NCBI GenBank assembly: GCA_026874595.1
Contig: CM049306.1
Span: 60,208,019-60,272,018 of the forward strand
Source of the DNA: Sipunculus nudus
Taxonomy: Eukaryota > Annelida > Sipuncula > Golfingiida > Sipunculidae
Direction of reading: 5' to 3'
Length of the DNA: 64,000 nt
Below are positions 49,401-58,078 of this stretch, piece after piece; within the stretch, counting starts at the first letter, position 1, and every line of letters begins with the position of its first letter. The translations under genes and the position numbers were made by a program. Under the pieces are notes generated by a model. That model saw only the letters and a list, made by a program, of their open reading frames with translations. It was not told where the DNA came from and did not search any database.

Positions 49401-52400
49401 ACAGTGCGCTGCATCATTCTAAAGCAGGAAAGATGTGTAGATGGTGTCAAAATCCACGGCTCTGGTCCATTGCCGTGAAATAACTTTACGACGCGCTTCA
49501 GTTTGAAGTCAATTCCTTGTAAGAATACTACTTTGAATCAAACAAAAAGGAGGATTATAAAAATATGTAGCTAGTTTAATATTAGAACATGTTTTGGCCA
49601 CTTATTTACGACAGACCCAGTTGGGAGGCCGAGGTTTGATGGATCACACCTTAGGCGTGAACTCAAGATAGCGAGGCGTTAGGTCGTTCAGGTTTATTGC
49701 CCCGCAAGGACAGGGTATCGCGCAATCAACAACAAAGGGCGCGTGCCACATGATTGACACACAAATTGGCAGTGTAATCAGAACGCGGCTGCAAATGATT
49801 CTGTTGGCTTTTTTCTAGTTCCTTATTTACTTATATATAGATATATGCATATATTAGTAACTTCACAAACAAGTGCTCGTAAATTGCAAAACTGAAATAA
49901 TCTCGTTTCGTGTGACTGTTACAATGACGAGGTCAGTTGCGCGTTAAGGCTCAAGCATGTCGGTATATATAAACAGTCTATGACTATTTCTGAAAATTAT
50001 ATGTGAAATGTAAAATAAAATTACATATATTTATTTTTTTTTAATTATATTGATTGGTAGAATTGCTGTGTTCGTTATAAAAGTGTAAAAATGTATGTTT
50101 GAGCTAAAACTACATGCTTGTAAAAAAAAAGACATACTGCGCAGGTTCGAACATATGCGGTTGGTTATGTTTTTCAAACAGACCACCTATTTTAACCACT
50201 GCGCCATTCCGGATTTGCTACCAAACTGTGTGTTTATGGTCACATTACATAAATGTATATAGGCCTATATTTGTCAGTGCCTCACAGTCATTTGACTCTT
50301 CCCAATTCGGCATTCGTAACAACATACACATTTTCATTTAGTTCATCATTTACAATAAATATAGATCTTTATTTCAATCAGTTGTTAGCTTTATGCTTGT
50401 GTCAACGTAGAGGCTATGAGATGCTATAGGGCCATGCTTCGACTATTATCGCGGTCATTTGGCTCAGTGCCCAACTTCACACCTCCCCCGAGTTTTATTG
50501 CCCCTGTGTTATCGGAAGTCACACCTTCTTATCAGGTAATTAGCACCTAGTCTTGGTACCTATGCAGCTCTCGGGGCTGCTTGGGTCCATGTGTATGGCC
50601 CTGGTACTGGGGGTGAACATGGGCTTGGCAGTGAATGTGTTAAAATTACTTCTTAAGATGTTATGACCATATTTTTTTAATAAACAAGTGACAATCATTA
50701 AAACTTGCATTACTTTTATACATTTTATCACAAGTTACTCAAGACTGGCAGCCTAGCTCTTGTGGAAATCTTGCATAAGGCCAAAAAAAATAAAAGGTAT
50801 GGTTCTCAGGCACCGCCGGCATCAATTTTAAACCCCCGCATCAAAAATTGTTATTTTGATTTTCAATAGAAACTTTCCAATTTCGAGCTGCTGCCGCTCC
50901 GACATTTCTTTCAAGAAGATAAAATCAAACAATTTCCTTTGTTTTGTAGTGCTTTTACTTGTTTATCAAAATAAAACTGTTATTTTCATGGTTTTCCCTT
51001 ATCATTTGACATTTTTATAGAAACATACCAAAAAATTTAAAATAAAAAAAGCGCCCGCCCGCATTGATTTCTGAAAAAAAGTGCCTGAGAACCATACCTT
51101 TTTTTTATTTTGGCCTAACTGGTTCATATTTGTACATGCCACCTACCTTCTCCTGCCATGGTGTCGGCTGAGACTGGAACAATTCCTGACTGCCTGCATC
51201 TGGATTATCAGTTTGGGTCTTGTCACATGTTATGTTTGTTGACTTGTCTGTTTCAGTTGAGGACAGCCTTGTTTCACCTGGAAAGTCTTTTTTATATATA
51301 ACAGATTCACGAAGATCCTCGTCCATGCTCGTGATGGTAACTGTGACCCTGTCAGACTTATCTGTGTTAGTATCAGCATGGCTAATCAAGTCATTCATTG
51401 TGGTCACCCTGACATTACTTGCAGCAGCCGTGGGACCATTCTCACCATCAGTGAGATTATCTGTGGATGTTTCAGTCAATACCAGAGGGTCAAGGCTGGC
51501 ATCAGAGGAGGCACTTCCTGCTTTGCTATCCATGTTAGCACCATCTTCAGTATTCATTACATTACTTTCTTTTTCAATGACGTCTATAGATCCATCAGTC
51601 TTCATGACATTCTCATTATATTCTTTCTGTCCTTCATCTTGTGCACCACCATCCTCCCCCTTCTCATCATCATCCTTGACCTTTAACCCTGGGTTAAGGT
51701 CTTCAATATCTTGTTTAGAGGTCACAGACTCTCCTGACAGTGTATACCCACCAAGTGAGCTGTTAGACCTCTGGCTGTCATTCAATTCTTGTTCCCGCCT
51801 CTGCTGGCTGGCTTTATTTCTCCGTTTGGTTGTATCCACACTGTGAATTCGGTCATCCTTCCACACTGGTTTATCCCTGGACAAAAGACTCTGTCTTCTG
51901 CTTGTTGGCTTTCTATGTGACTTTCCATGACCTTTTGTAGGCTTTGGATCTTCTACTGTAATCTCATCATCAGATTCTAAAACAGCAGCACTTGCTTCAT
52001 TTGACGTCGTAGGTTGGCCGCTTGTTGACTTACAGGGTGATCCATGTATGGAGGGACGTCCCTCAGGTTTACACAAATAAGAAGGCTCATGTGACTTCAG
52101 GACTGAATTCTCAATCAAGGAATCTCCCAGCACTTCCTGATAAACAGAATAAAATAAATAATCTGTGACAATAATTCCATAAAGGGTTACACAATATGAT
52201 GTAATAAACCTATTAATGTACTAGATATATGTACTAGATATATGATGTACACTGACAAAACAAGATCTTGCAATTAATCACACTCATATTCATTTGTGCT
52301 TATATATGTTATATAAACTAGGTATAAATAATTATATATAGAAACATATTTTCTATTTCATGGTTGGATAAATGAATCTTAATTACATAACAGGTTAATT

Positions 52401-55400
52401 ACAGAATGATGGATACATCTGATGGTCCTTGAACTTTGACCTTTACCTTTGAAGATAGGAGTAACAGGCGTTCAACACTCAAGATTTTAATGAAAGGTAG
52501 GAAAGGTAAGTCTGAACTGGTATCCTGCTTGCAATTTGCTGAAAATTTATATAAAGTTCATTCAACTTTTGTGATATCATCTGTAAAAATAAAACCTTTA
52601 CCCATCACCAGGTAGCAGACAAACAGTAATCATATTAGGCCAAAATAAAAAAAAGGTATGGTTCTCGGGCACTTTTTTTCAGAAATCAATGCGGGCGGGC
52701 GCTTTTTTAATTTTAAATTTTTTGGTATGTTTCGATAAAAATGTCAAATTATAAGGGAAAAGCATGAAAATAACAGTTTTATTTTGCTAAATAAGTAAAA
52801 GCCTTACAAAACAAAGCAAATTGTATGGTTTTATCTTCTTGAAAGAAATGTCGGAGCGGCAGCAGCGGGGGTTTAAAATTGATGCGGGCGGTGCCTGAGA
52901 ACCATACCTTTAATTTTTTTTGGCCTTATCAACATTCACAAATCAGCCAACACTTACCAGCAATTCTTTTTTCTCTTCAAGGCTCATCTGACCAAGATCA
53001 CTGATCCCTGCAGCTAAAAGAAACAAAGAAATGTTACACTTATGCAATCAATTTCAAATGGATAAATCATAATATTGCTAAAGACATTTGGCTAAGACTA
53101 AAAGAAATTACAGGGCTAGCTGAGTCCTCTAGTTGGTGGAGTCTGCAGCCCAAACCGTAGGAGCTCCTGTGGGAATGCTGAAATGGACAGATAAAGAGTT
53201 AAATAGCTACTGGGACATAATTAGGAGGAATTTTAAAAGATAGAGATATGACAGCTTAACTTAAAACCTATAATCTGGTGATACTTAGTGGAAACAAAGC
53301 AGTAAGTCAGGCTTAGCCAGCAGACCAGGCTGCCAAAACAAGAGGCAAGGAGAGAGCAGGGGAGCAACAAGCAACCTCAACTAGAATGGCTTTTATATAC
53401 AGATATATGATAAACAGATATATGTCTCCCACCATATGGGCCATCACAAAACAATAGGAGTAAAAATATGCACCAATTCAAAACAATGATTCTTGATTTT
53501 AGCAGATTTGACTTTGAAGATCAAGGTCAAGGTCATCGGTTTTTGAACTGTTCCAAGATTTTAGCAGAATGAACGGGTGTGTCAAATTAGAAGGATAAAT
53601 CTTCAGTCTTGCAAAGTTATGGGGCTCACAATAATCCTAGAATTGTGCAGATTTGACCTTTAAGGTCAAGGTCACCAGTACCCATACTATTCCGAGAACT
53701 CAATGGAAACAAGTTGTGTGTCAAATCTGAGGGAAATGTACACAATACTTTATAAGTTATTGTGTTCACAAGACAATAACTATAATTTGGCTTATTTTAC
53801 CTTGAAGATCCATATCATGGTCACCGGTTTTTGAACTCATCCAAGAACTTGTTCATGAGGACAAAATGTGAAATACTTCAAAAGTTATAGGGTTAACCAA
53901 ATTTTTCATTTCGACATATTTAACCTTAGAAGGCCAAGGTTATCAGTTTTTGAACTTGTCAAAGATTTTGGTTGAAATGTTTCAAATTTCAGAAAAAAAA
54001 ATATGCAGCCCTTCAACAGTTATCGCGTTCACATGATATCCTACAGACATTGATGATGATGACAGACTGAGTGGATGATGACAGACTATGGCACTGAAAT
54101 GTCTCCCTGGGGGTGGGGAGGGGGCATAAATACTCTTTGCATCTGTTGAGCTGAAAAAAAAACCAGCAAACCATGACCCCCAGAATGCCCATGAAGATAT
54201 CAGCACATTATGAAATTTCTTCAATATCAAATGTCATGATTCATTGACACCAAATACAGCATACTACACTGTACCATTTTCCTGACAAAAATCACCCTGA
54301 TCGATTTTCAGGTTTCCAAATAGGTTTCATAATGATACCAAGTTGGTCACATCAGTACTTTCTAAAAGCTTAATCAGTCAGCCAACAATTAGCCACTAAT
54401 GACCAAATAGACATTCAGATCAAGCTGAAGATAGCAGAAAAACAAATGAACTTCTGTTTCTTGGCAGGTCATGACAATGATTTAAGAGATCATAACATTT
54501 GTACAAATCTAATGAAGCCTACCCTTCAGCCTTTCATCAATCAGGTCTTCCTTAGACTTCATTGCAGCTCTGAACTCCCCCCGCTCTGATCGGCTAGATG
54601 TCTGCTTACGGTCATCTGTGCTACCCTGTAAAATATGCGAAAGCACAGACACTGATCAGCTTTAAAGACCACACCAGTACATGTTTTTATTAGTGCTGTG
54701 CTTATTAGTCAATTATACTGATGATTGGTTGATTTCTTTCATAATCAATTAAATTTATTGCATTTTTTGTATAATCAAATAAAAATGATTATGTATGAAC
54801 ATCCAAAGAAGTCATATTATCCTGATAAACTACTGTGGTTGCCTTTATATCGGCGGGGCTGAATTTTCGCGGTTTTCTTATTTTCAAAACTTTCACGGGG
54901 TTCCTTTTTCGTGCTCTGTCATAAGTGTAGTAGTATATTTTACTTATCAAATATGCAAATTTTTAAAATGTACTGACCAAATTATTTCATAATTCGCTGA
55001 TTTAACTTTTATCTATTTTATGCCCACTATTCCTCTGTTCAGATATAGCATGTTTGAACAGCCACGGACGGCTGAGCCGCCGCGTGCAGGAAGCGTTGAC
55101 CACGCTGGCTGTAATTAGTTCAAGGCCAAGTCTCAATCAAAACAGCTCACATGTCAGTAAAGATGTGAGAAACCAACCTGTGACTACACAACCCTGTTAT
55201 AAGTTTAGGGAAACTGTCTTGATAAGGCAAGTATTAAAGTTAGCAAACAAAGCTTGGCGCGTCATTGGATTTCGGTTGTGACATCGGCGTTAGTCCTTTA
55301 TACAGATACAAGGTGGCTCGACTCTAACAGCTACGTTCACTACTTTAGGTAGCAAATTGTATGCATTTATAATAACAAAATACGGCACAATATGAAAGAG

Positions 55401-57077
55401 TACCTTCCATTAAATATTCGTTTTAAGCGCCACTAGATGTCATATAGCTTCGCACACATACACTTCAAAAGAATCCGATAGGTCACTGGTTGAAATACAG
55501 GTGAACCACCGCGAGAGAAACGAGCACGCGTGTATATTATTGCCAGGCATGCATTGACACTTTCCTTTGTGCTGGGAGGCTGGAAAAAATGCAAAAGTTC
55601 ACAGTTTTCGCATCAAAGCAAAACGATACTACTAAAAATGGCACCTGTTATTCTCCATGAATCACGTTAAGTAAAAGTAAATACACCAGGCACTATGGAT
55701 ATCACTACGTGGCTGAAGATTAATCACGAATATCGGCAGTTTCTAAAGTTAATGCTCATGGCCTTGTTTGTATTCAAATCTGCGTGGTTTCAATTTCGCG
55801 GTCACAGGGCATCCGCGAAAAACGAGAATTTGAAGCCACCGCAAATAAGAAGGCAACCACAGTATTCTTCTTTTGTCAGAGATACCAGTATATGATAGAT
55901 GGGGCACAAAACACATGAAAGCAGCAAACAGCACTAAAACGTAACCTTGTGCAATGAACAGCTGTCAACATCCTGGCCACTACCATGACCTTTCAGCATG
56001 ATGTACAAGTCATATCAAATTTACTTGGTCAATATTTTAGGTGTAATTCTATACAGCATACTTCAGAGTTATACAGATGGTACATAAAATAATTAATAAT
56101 CACACAAAATAATGGATTAATAATCAATCATAAATCATTTTTTATATATCAACCATCGAATATGATTTTACAACCGATTCCTACCATTAGTATTTAAACA
56201 TGTGTTGACAGTTTGTAATTCCTATCCTCACACGTAATATCTGACTATCCTCTATTAGCCTAAACACCTTGTTTTTTCAATATGCTGTAAAAATTTCCAC
56301 CTAATTTCCTGCTAATAAACTAATAGTTTAGCATTTTATTTAAATGTTTTTATGTGAAGTATAACACAAATTATTTTTTTTAAATTCAGTAAAAATATTT
56401 TCTTGTAATTAATTCAGCACAGATATATTTTCTTAAGTAAAATTTAATTGGTTACTTCTGGCACATTCTGAAGTTCACTTGACTGATTGAAATCCATTAT
56501 TAACATCCTCTGCCCTGTAGATGTGTGCTGCATAAATATACACACAGTGCCAACCTTACACTTCTCATGCAGCAGTTATACACTACAGTTGTCAAAGATC
56601 ATATTTGTTTTAACCATTGTTCTGTATTGATAGATTCTCTGGGTTCCACCACCAGGGCTGGCATGGATCAAAGTAATGTAATCATACCAATGATAGCATG
56701 GTATCACGTTGTACATCCAGATTTTAAACATGGGAAACCTGTTCTCATTGGTCTAATCACATGGGTTAAGACCAACAAGAGCGGAAATAGCATGTTAAAA
56801 TTTGGAGCTGGATGCACAATGTGATACCATGCTCTCATTGGTCTGGTTACAATTCTTTGCTGTGTGCCAGCCTTGGTAGTGTAAGCCAGAGACTTTTGCT
56901 ATAAAAGCAGTGGTTAATATGGAGGAGTTCTGGGACGACTAGTGTTTAACCACTGTGTAAGGAGCATATGCTGACCTCATCATCGCCGGTCAAGTCATAC
57001 ACATCCTTCTCCTCCTCTATGCTCCAGGCTGTTATCTTCCTGTTGGGGAGCTCTTTTTTCTTATTCCTTTTGGACAT
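34015..57077 (-). CDS. UIMC1: BRCA1-A complex subunit RAP80 ortholog, 15 coding exons, 1650 residues
   Basis: Exons, 5' to 3' on the minus strand: 57077-56976, 54625-54523, 53013-52958, 52136-51147, 48898-48801, 48243-48100, 46690-46675, 46121-43980, 42482-42389, 41245-41209, 40610-40516, 39748-39709, 38939-38335, 36481-36433, 34396-34015. They sum to 4953 nt with every phase consistent and no internal stop. Domains: SUMO-interaction-like VYDLT (26-30); degenerate ubiquitin-interacting motif (about 80-97); Abraxas-interacting-like region (504-545, PCYAPAG...YAKVI); GSPPGGS repeats (about 680-795); UBZ fingers (C1221/C1224/H1236/C1240 and C1314/C1317/H1329/C1333); SUMO-motif-like IQLISDSES (1499-1507); basic TKKRKR; SPVKSF (1563-1568) followed by LVDFKNQF, the block that is diagnostic for RAP80. 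The family recruits BRCA1 and the BRCC36 deubiquitinase to K63-ubiquitin at DNA breaks. The human protein is about 720 residues; here disordered exons 4 and 8 supply most of the excess. Confidence 0.9.
34404..34450. repeat. TA / TATG compound microsatellite at a splice acceptor
   Basis: (TA)n followed by (TATG)n and (TA)n, ending 8 bases from the RAP80 exon 15 boundary, in the place of the polypyrimidine tract. Confidence 0.9.
34463..34773. mobile_element. Diverged Harbinger-type MITE
   Basis: CTCAGACACTTTTGTTCAGAAATCAGTG near the left and GGTGCCTGAGAAATCAACTC...TTAGGCCTTA at the right match the ends of the intact MITEs at 40099, 50779 and 52638 with many substitutions. It is in RAP80 intron 14. 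Confidence 0.5.
34780..36430. other. RAP80 intron 14 remainder
   Basis: AT-rich, with no array or gene recognised. Around 35580-35810 the sequence is locally CpG-richer, with an ATG (aacATGGCTGC) that opens only a short frame. Confidence 0.4.
36433..36481 (-). CDS. UIMC1: RAP80 exon 14, 49-nt basic exon
   Basis: 49 nt, phase 1 in and phase 2 out, coding LPEERRTLRTKKRKR. The basic run is a likely nuclear localisation signal. Acceptor tcatatttacag, donor CTA|gtgagt. It supplies the only phase change that joins exon 13 to exon 15. Confidence 0.7.
36820..36965. repeat. Fragment sharing the GACCTTGACCTTTTACCCC module
   Basis: GACCTTGACCTTTTACCCC and AACTTTTTCAAGAAGTGGG also occur, same strand, near 38101, and as reverse complement in family C. 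This is a dispersed repeat fragment in RAP80 intron 13. Confidence 0.5.
38090..38318 (-). mobile_element. tRNA-derived SINE next to RAP80 exon 13 donor
   Basis: On the minus strand a pol III A box (TAGCCAAGAGG, 38308-38298) is followed about 43 bases later by a perfect B box (GGTTCGAACC, 38265-38256), flanked by a TTGG/CCAA T-arm. The head has no matching acceptor stem, so this is not a functional tRNA. The body carries the GGTAAAAGGTCAAGGTCACA module shared with other repeats here. The head starts about 17 bases after the exon 13 donor. Confidence 0.55.
38335..38939 (-). CDS. UIMC1: RAP80 exon 13, second UBZ finger and SIM-like motif
   Basis: 605 nt, phase 2 in and phase 1 out. A CPLC-x11-H-x3-C finger near its start, then a basic Ser-rich linker, ending EEIQLISDSES, which resembles a SUMO-interaction motif. 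Acceptor tgtgcattacag, with a possible alternative AG 15 bases upstream. Donor TCTG|gtaagt. Confidence 0.85.
39709..39748 (-). CDS. UIMC1: RAP80 exon 12, 40-nt exon
   Basis: 40 nt, phase 1 in and phase 2 out, coding NDDTDQVPTADT. It restores phase between exons 11 and 13. Acceptor ttattcttcag, donor CAG|gtagag. Two alternative AG sites 15 and 30 bases inside would also keep frame, so shorter forms of 25 or 10 nt are possible. Confidence 0.6.
40099..40370. mobile_element. Harbinger-type MITE, copy 1 (TSD TAA)
   Basis: GGCCAAAA...GGTATGGTTCTCAGGCAC at the left, its reverse complement at the right, with direct TAA at 40096-40098 and 40371-40373. TWA target duplications and GGCC-type termini fit PIF/Harbinger MITEs. 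It is in RAP80 intron 11. Confidence 0.8.
40516..40610 (-). CDS. UIMC1: RAP80 exon 11
   Basis: 95 nt, phase 2 in and phase 1 out. Lys/Pro/Ser-rich linker (ISSPAKKPAKKSEK) between the two UBZ fingers. Acceptor ttcctttcag, donor CAG|gtatga. Confidence 0.75.
41209..41245 (-). CDS. UIMC1: RAP80 exon 10, 37-nt exon
   Basis: 37 nt, phase 1 in and phase 2 out, coding EARVTRQVKKSQ. Acceptor tcattatttcag, donor ACA|gtaagt. It is the only frame that joins exons 9 and 11 without a stop. Confidence 0.7.
42389..42482 (-). CDS. UIMC1: RAP80 exon 9, first UBZ zinc finger
   Basis: 94 nt, phase 0 in and phase 1 out. A complete CPLC-x11-H-x3-C finger, the same spacing as the first zinc finger of vertebrate RAP80. 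Acceptor atattggttgcag, donor CCCG|gtaagt. Confidence 0.9.
42628..42805. mobile_element. Small pogo/Tc1-type MITE
   Basis: TA-flanked, with termini near CAGTGGAACCCCACAATTAT and CAATGGAACCCCACCTTG (the latter on the other strand). About 178 bp, in RAP80 intron 8. Confidence 0.6.
42810..43975. other. RAP80 intron 8 remainder
   Basis: AT-rich intron between exon 8 and the pogo-type MITE. Short open frames on both strands show no domain, and no array is seen. Confidence 0.45.
43980..46121 (-). CDS. UIMC1: RAP80 exon 8, AIR plus GSPPGGS repeats
   Basis: 2142 nt, phase 0 at both ends, 714 residues. Starts YIDKQPCYAPAGKS...YAKVI, which aligns with the Abraxas-interacting region of vertebrate RAP80 (Y...P...G...Y-x-KVI), then a conserved-looking basic helix. 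Eight 13-residue PGSPPGGS repeats follow, then long acidic/Ser-rich disorder with basic patches (KSRRRRLLR; RGQRGRGRGTLKKG). Acceptor ttttttcttcag, donor GAG|gtatgt. Open frames on the opposite strand are shadows. Confidence 0.92.
45245..45600 (-). repeat. 39-bp coding minisatellite in RAP80 exon 8
   Basis: Eight in-frame copies plus a degenerate ninth of a 13-residue unit PGSPPGGSRSQES. The unit is an exact multiple of three, so copy-number change keeps frame. Several copies are near-identical in DNA, indicating ongoing turnover. Confidence 0.92.
46675..46690 (-). CDS. UIMC1: RAP80 exon 7, 16-nt microexon
   Basis: The 16-nt block with acceptor catcatttcag and donor AAG|gtatga converts phase 2 to phase 0 exactly, linking exon 6 to exon 8 in frame and adding RIACK just before the Abraxas-interacting-like region. 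Without it the downstream frame is lost. Confidence 0.7.
46818..47880 (-). mobile_element. Family D element in RAP80 intron 6
   Basis: The left edge reads AACAAGTGACTCATGGGTCA, the reverse complement of a hairpin plus CTTGTT end like that of family A. A second copy starts at 63377. Internal blocks repeat (TTTTCATGGACCTCCCTGGA; ACAGATGACCGCATCTTTGA), and TGGCGCCACCAGTCTGC is shared with the 63-kb copy. The right boundary is not clear. Confidence 0.55.
48100..48243 (-). CDS. UIMC1: RAP80 exon 6
   Basis: 144 nt, phase 2 in and out. Contains KRKAS and CTKRPHLTEADF. Acceptor ttcattcttgcag, donor AAAAG|gtcagt. Confidence 0.8.
48548..48728. repeat. About 60-bp tandem repeat, 3 copies
   Basis: GATAAGTGTGTGTAATATCT recurs near 48587, 48644 and 48705 with AGTACAGT and GTTAA spacers. 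In RAP80 intron 5. Confidence 0.8.
48801..48898 (-). CDS. UIMC1: RAP80 exon 5
   Basis: 98 nt, phase 0 in and phase 2 out. Acidic (EIEEDMDIYEEE) with QPLSPSGD. Acceptor tataacctacag, donor CAG|gtacca. Confidence 0.8.
49204..50639. mobile_element. piggyBac-type non-autonomous element (TTAA target)
   Basis: CACATTCGCTGCCAA at the left and TTGGCAGTGAATGTG at the right are near-perfect inverted repeats, flanked by TTAA at 49200-49203 and 50640-50643. Subterminally the left side has two copies of a GCCAA-x-ACGTGTATAC-x-CGTCATTTAT block, one with the perfect palindrome ACGTGTATACACGT. Target and structure fit the piggyBac superfamily. No transposase frame. In RAP80 intron 4. Confidence 0.65.
50779..51115. 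mobile_element. Harbinger-type MITE, copy 2 (TSD TAA), just 3' of exon 4
   Basis: GGCCAAAA start, TTTTGGCC end, direct TAA at 50776-50778 and 51116-51118. The GC-rich interior (CGCTCCGACATTTCTTTCAA) reads in the opposite orientation to copy 3. It ends 31 bases from the RAP80 exon 4 donor. Confidence 0.85.
51147..52136 (-). CDS. UIMC1: RAP80 exon 4, large disordered exon
   Basis: 990 nt, phase 0 at both ends, 330 residues. It opens EVLGDSLIENS, completing the UIM-like helix, then is Ser/Thr/Asp/Lys-rich with no fold I recognise. Donor GAGAAG|gtaggt is only 31 bases before a MITE. If intron 4 is retained, translation stops 13 codons on, inside the MITE end. Being phase 0-0, the exon can be skipped without frameshift. 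Confidence 0.9.
52638..52925. mobile_element. Harbinger-type MITE, copy 3 (TSD TTA), 5' of exon 4
   Basis: GGCCAAAA start, TTTTGGCC end, direct TTA at 52635-52637 and 52926-52928. The interior is the reverse complement of copy 2. It lies in RAP80 intron 3, between exons 3 and 4. Confidence 0.85.
52958..53013 (-). CDS. UIMC1: RAP80 exon 3, first half of UIM-like helix
   Basis: 56 nt, phase 1 in and phase 0 out. Ends LGQMSLEEKKELL, where QMS-x-EE parallels the QMTEEE lead-in of the first vertebrate UIM. Acceptor gtttcttttag, donor CTG|gtaagt. Confidence 0.85.
53505..53990. repeat. Dispersed repeat with about 120-bp internal periodicity
   Basis: Four diverged units, each with AGRTCAAGGTCA...GGTTTTTGAACT...AGAACT and GTGTCAAATC. 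Similar repeat fragments are common in the window. In RAP80 intron 2. Confidence 0.5.
54523..54625 (-). CDS. UIMC1: RAP80 exon 2
   Basis: 103 nt, phase 0 in and phase 1 out. Charged, helix-prone (FRAAMKSKEDLIDERLK). Acceptor atattttacag, donor AAGG|gtaggc. Confidence 0.8.
54833..55862. mobile_element. 1-kb TA-flanked TIR element in RAP80 intron 1
   Basis: CTGTGGTTGCCTT at the left and AAGGCAACCACAG at the right, with TA outside both ends. Subterminal TTTCGCGG words occur on both sides. The interior is CpG-richer than its surroundings. Tc1/mariner-type by target site; no transposase frame. Confidence 0.65.
56647..56883. repeat. Long foldback (inverted repeat) near RAP80 exon 1 donor
   Basis: Arms of about 110 bases: ACCAGGGCTGGCATGG...AGCATGGTATCAC on the left, GTGATACCATGCT...TGCCAGCCTTGGT on the right, a little under 90 % complementary by eye. 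It ends about 90 bases from the exon 1 donor. Confidence 0.75.
56976..57077 (-). CDS. UIMC1: RAP80 exon 1 (coding start)
   Basis: Codes 34 residues from MSKRNKKKELPNRK. The start context is acaATGT, and an acceptor (ttgtttcag, ending 57088) lies 11 bases upstream, so a non-coding first exon must exist further up. The basic start mirrors the basic N-terminus of vertebrate RAP80. The VYDLTGDDE tail resembles a V-x-D-L-T SUMO-interaction motif. Donor GAG|gtcagc, phase 0. Confidence 0.85.
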
Positions 57078-57089
57078 TGTTAAGTCTCT

Positions 57090-58070
57090 GAAACAAACAA
57101 TTTTTTTTCATCCTTCCAATAATGAAACAAGAATATTCTAGATTTGGTTCCAAACGTTATTGTATTTTAGTAATTGTAATTACAATTTCTTTTACAAGTA
57201 CTTGTACACAATTATTTTTTCTAATCCTGAAAGGTTACTGCACCTGTCATCAATTGCTTTTGAAAAGCAATTACTTTTCAATTATTTTTTCGTATGTTTG
57301 AATAAAACTTTTGAATTTATAAAAGCATACCTGTCTATCAACCAATTAACATGGTTCCTAGCACTGAACATGTCACACACTTCAAAGGCACATAAAAATT
57401 TGAAGTAATGTTTATCATCTCACTCTTTTAGTTTTTTTTTGCTGAATACAAAAGTTTTCCCCAGCAAAACCATTACGGCACATGGGATCTCAAATTAATC
57501 CATCTTTATATATTGTTATGGTTCTGTGTGTGAGAATACACAGTCCATGTGTCTGTTTACAATATTACAAGAGTGTGACTAGAGAACCAACTCAGGAATG
57601 CTCGAAGGGACATCTTGGTTTACCAAGAACAATAAATCCACTACAGTTAGTAATCCATTTTTAAAAACATTTACTGCTTTAAATTAATATTGTAGGACAT
57701 TTAACAGGTATAACATACTCGATGCTTTTCAAACCCTTTACTAGGATTCAAGTTCTTGAAGTCACACTGATTTTTTATGTAAGTGATAGATGACAGGAAT
57801 TATGAGTTACCACTTTACAGGTGGACAGTGCCTTGCAACATAAACAGGAACTTACAAGCAACCAGGATATACAATTTAACTCAATTGTAACCACGTGCAA
57901 ATCACAAACTAGTTAGTCACCCCTATCAGACACATCTCTTTCTGAGATGCCATCAGATTTGAATGCAAAAATCACAGTTTTATTGAAGGAACAGTAATCA
58001 CTTGCACATAGCTAACATCACAAATGGATGCAAACATCACAAACAAGTTGGTCACCCCAACCACAAAATC
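57090..58070. other. Upstream of RAP80 coding start, likely 5' UTR intron
   Basis: AT-rich with no gene seen. Its minus-strand acceptor at 57090-57088 implies a transcribed but non-coding exon further upstream. Confidence 0.5.
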
Positions 58071-58078
58071 TGAAATAA

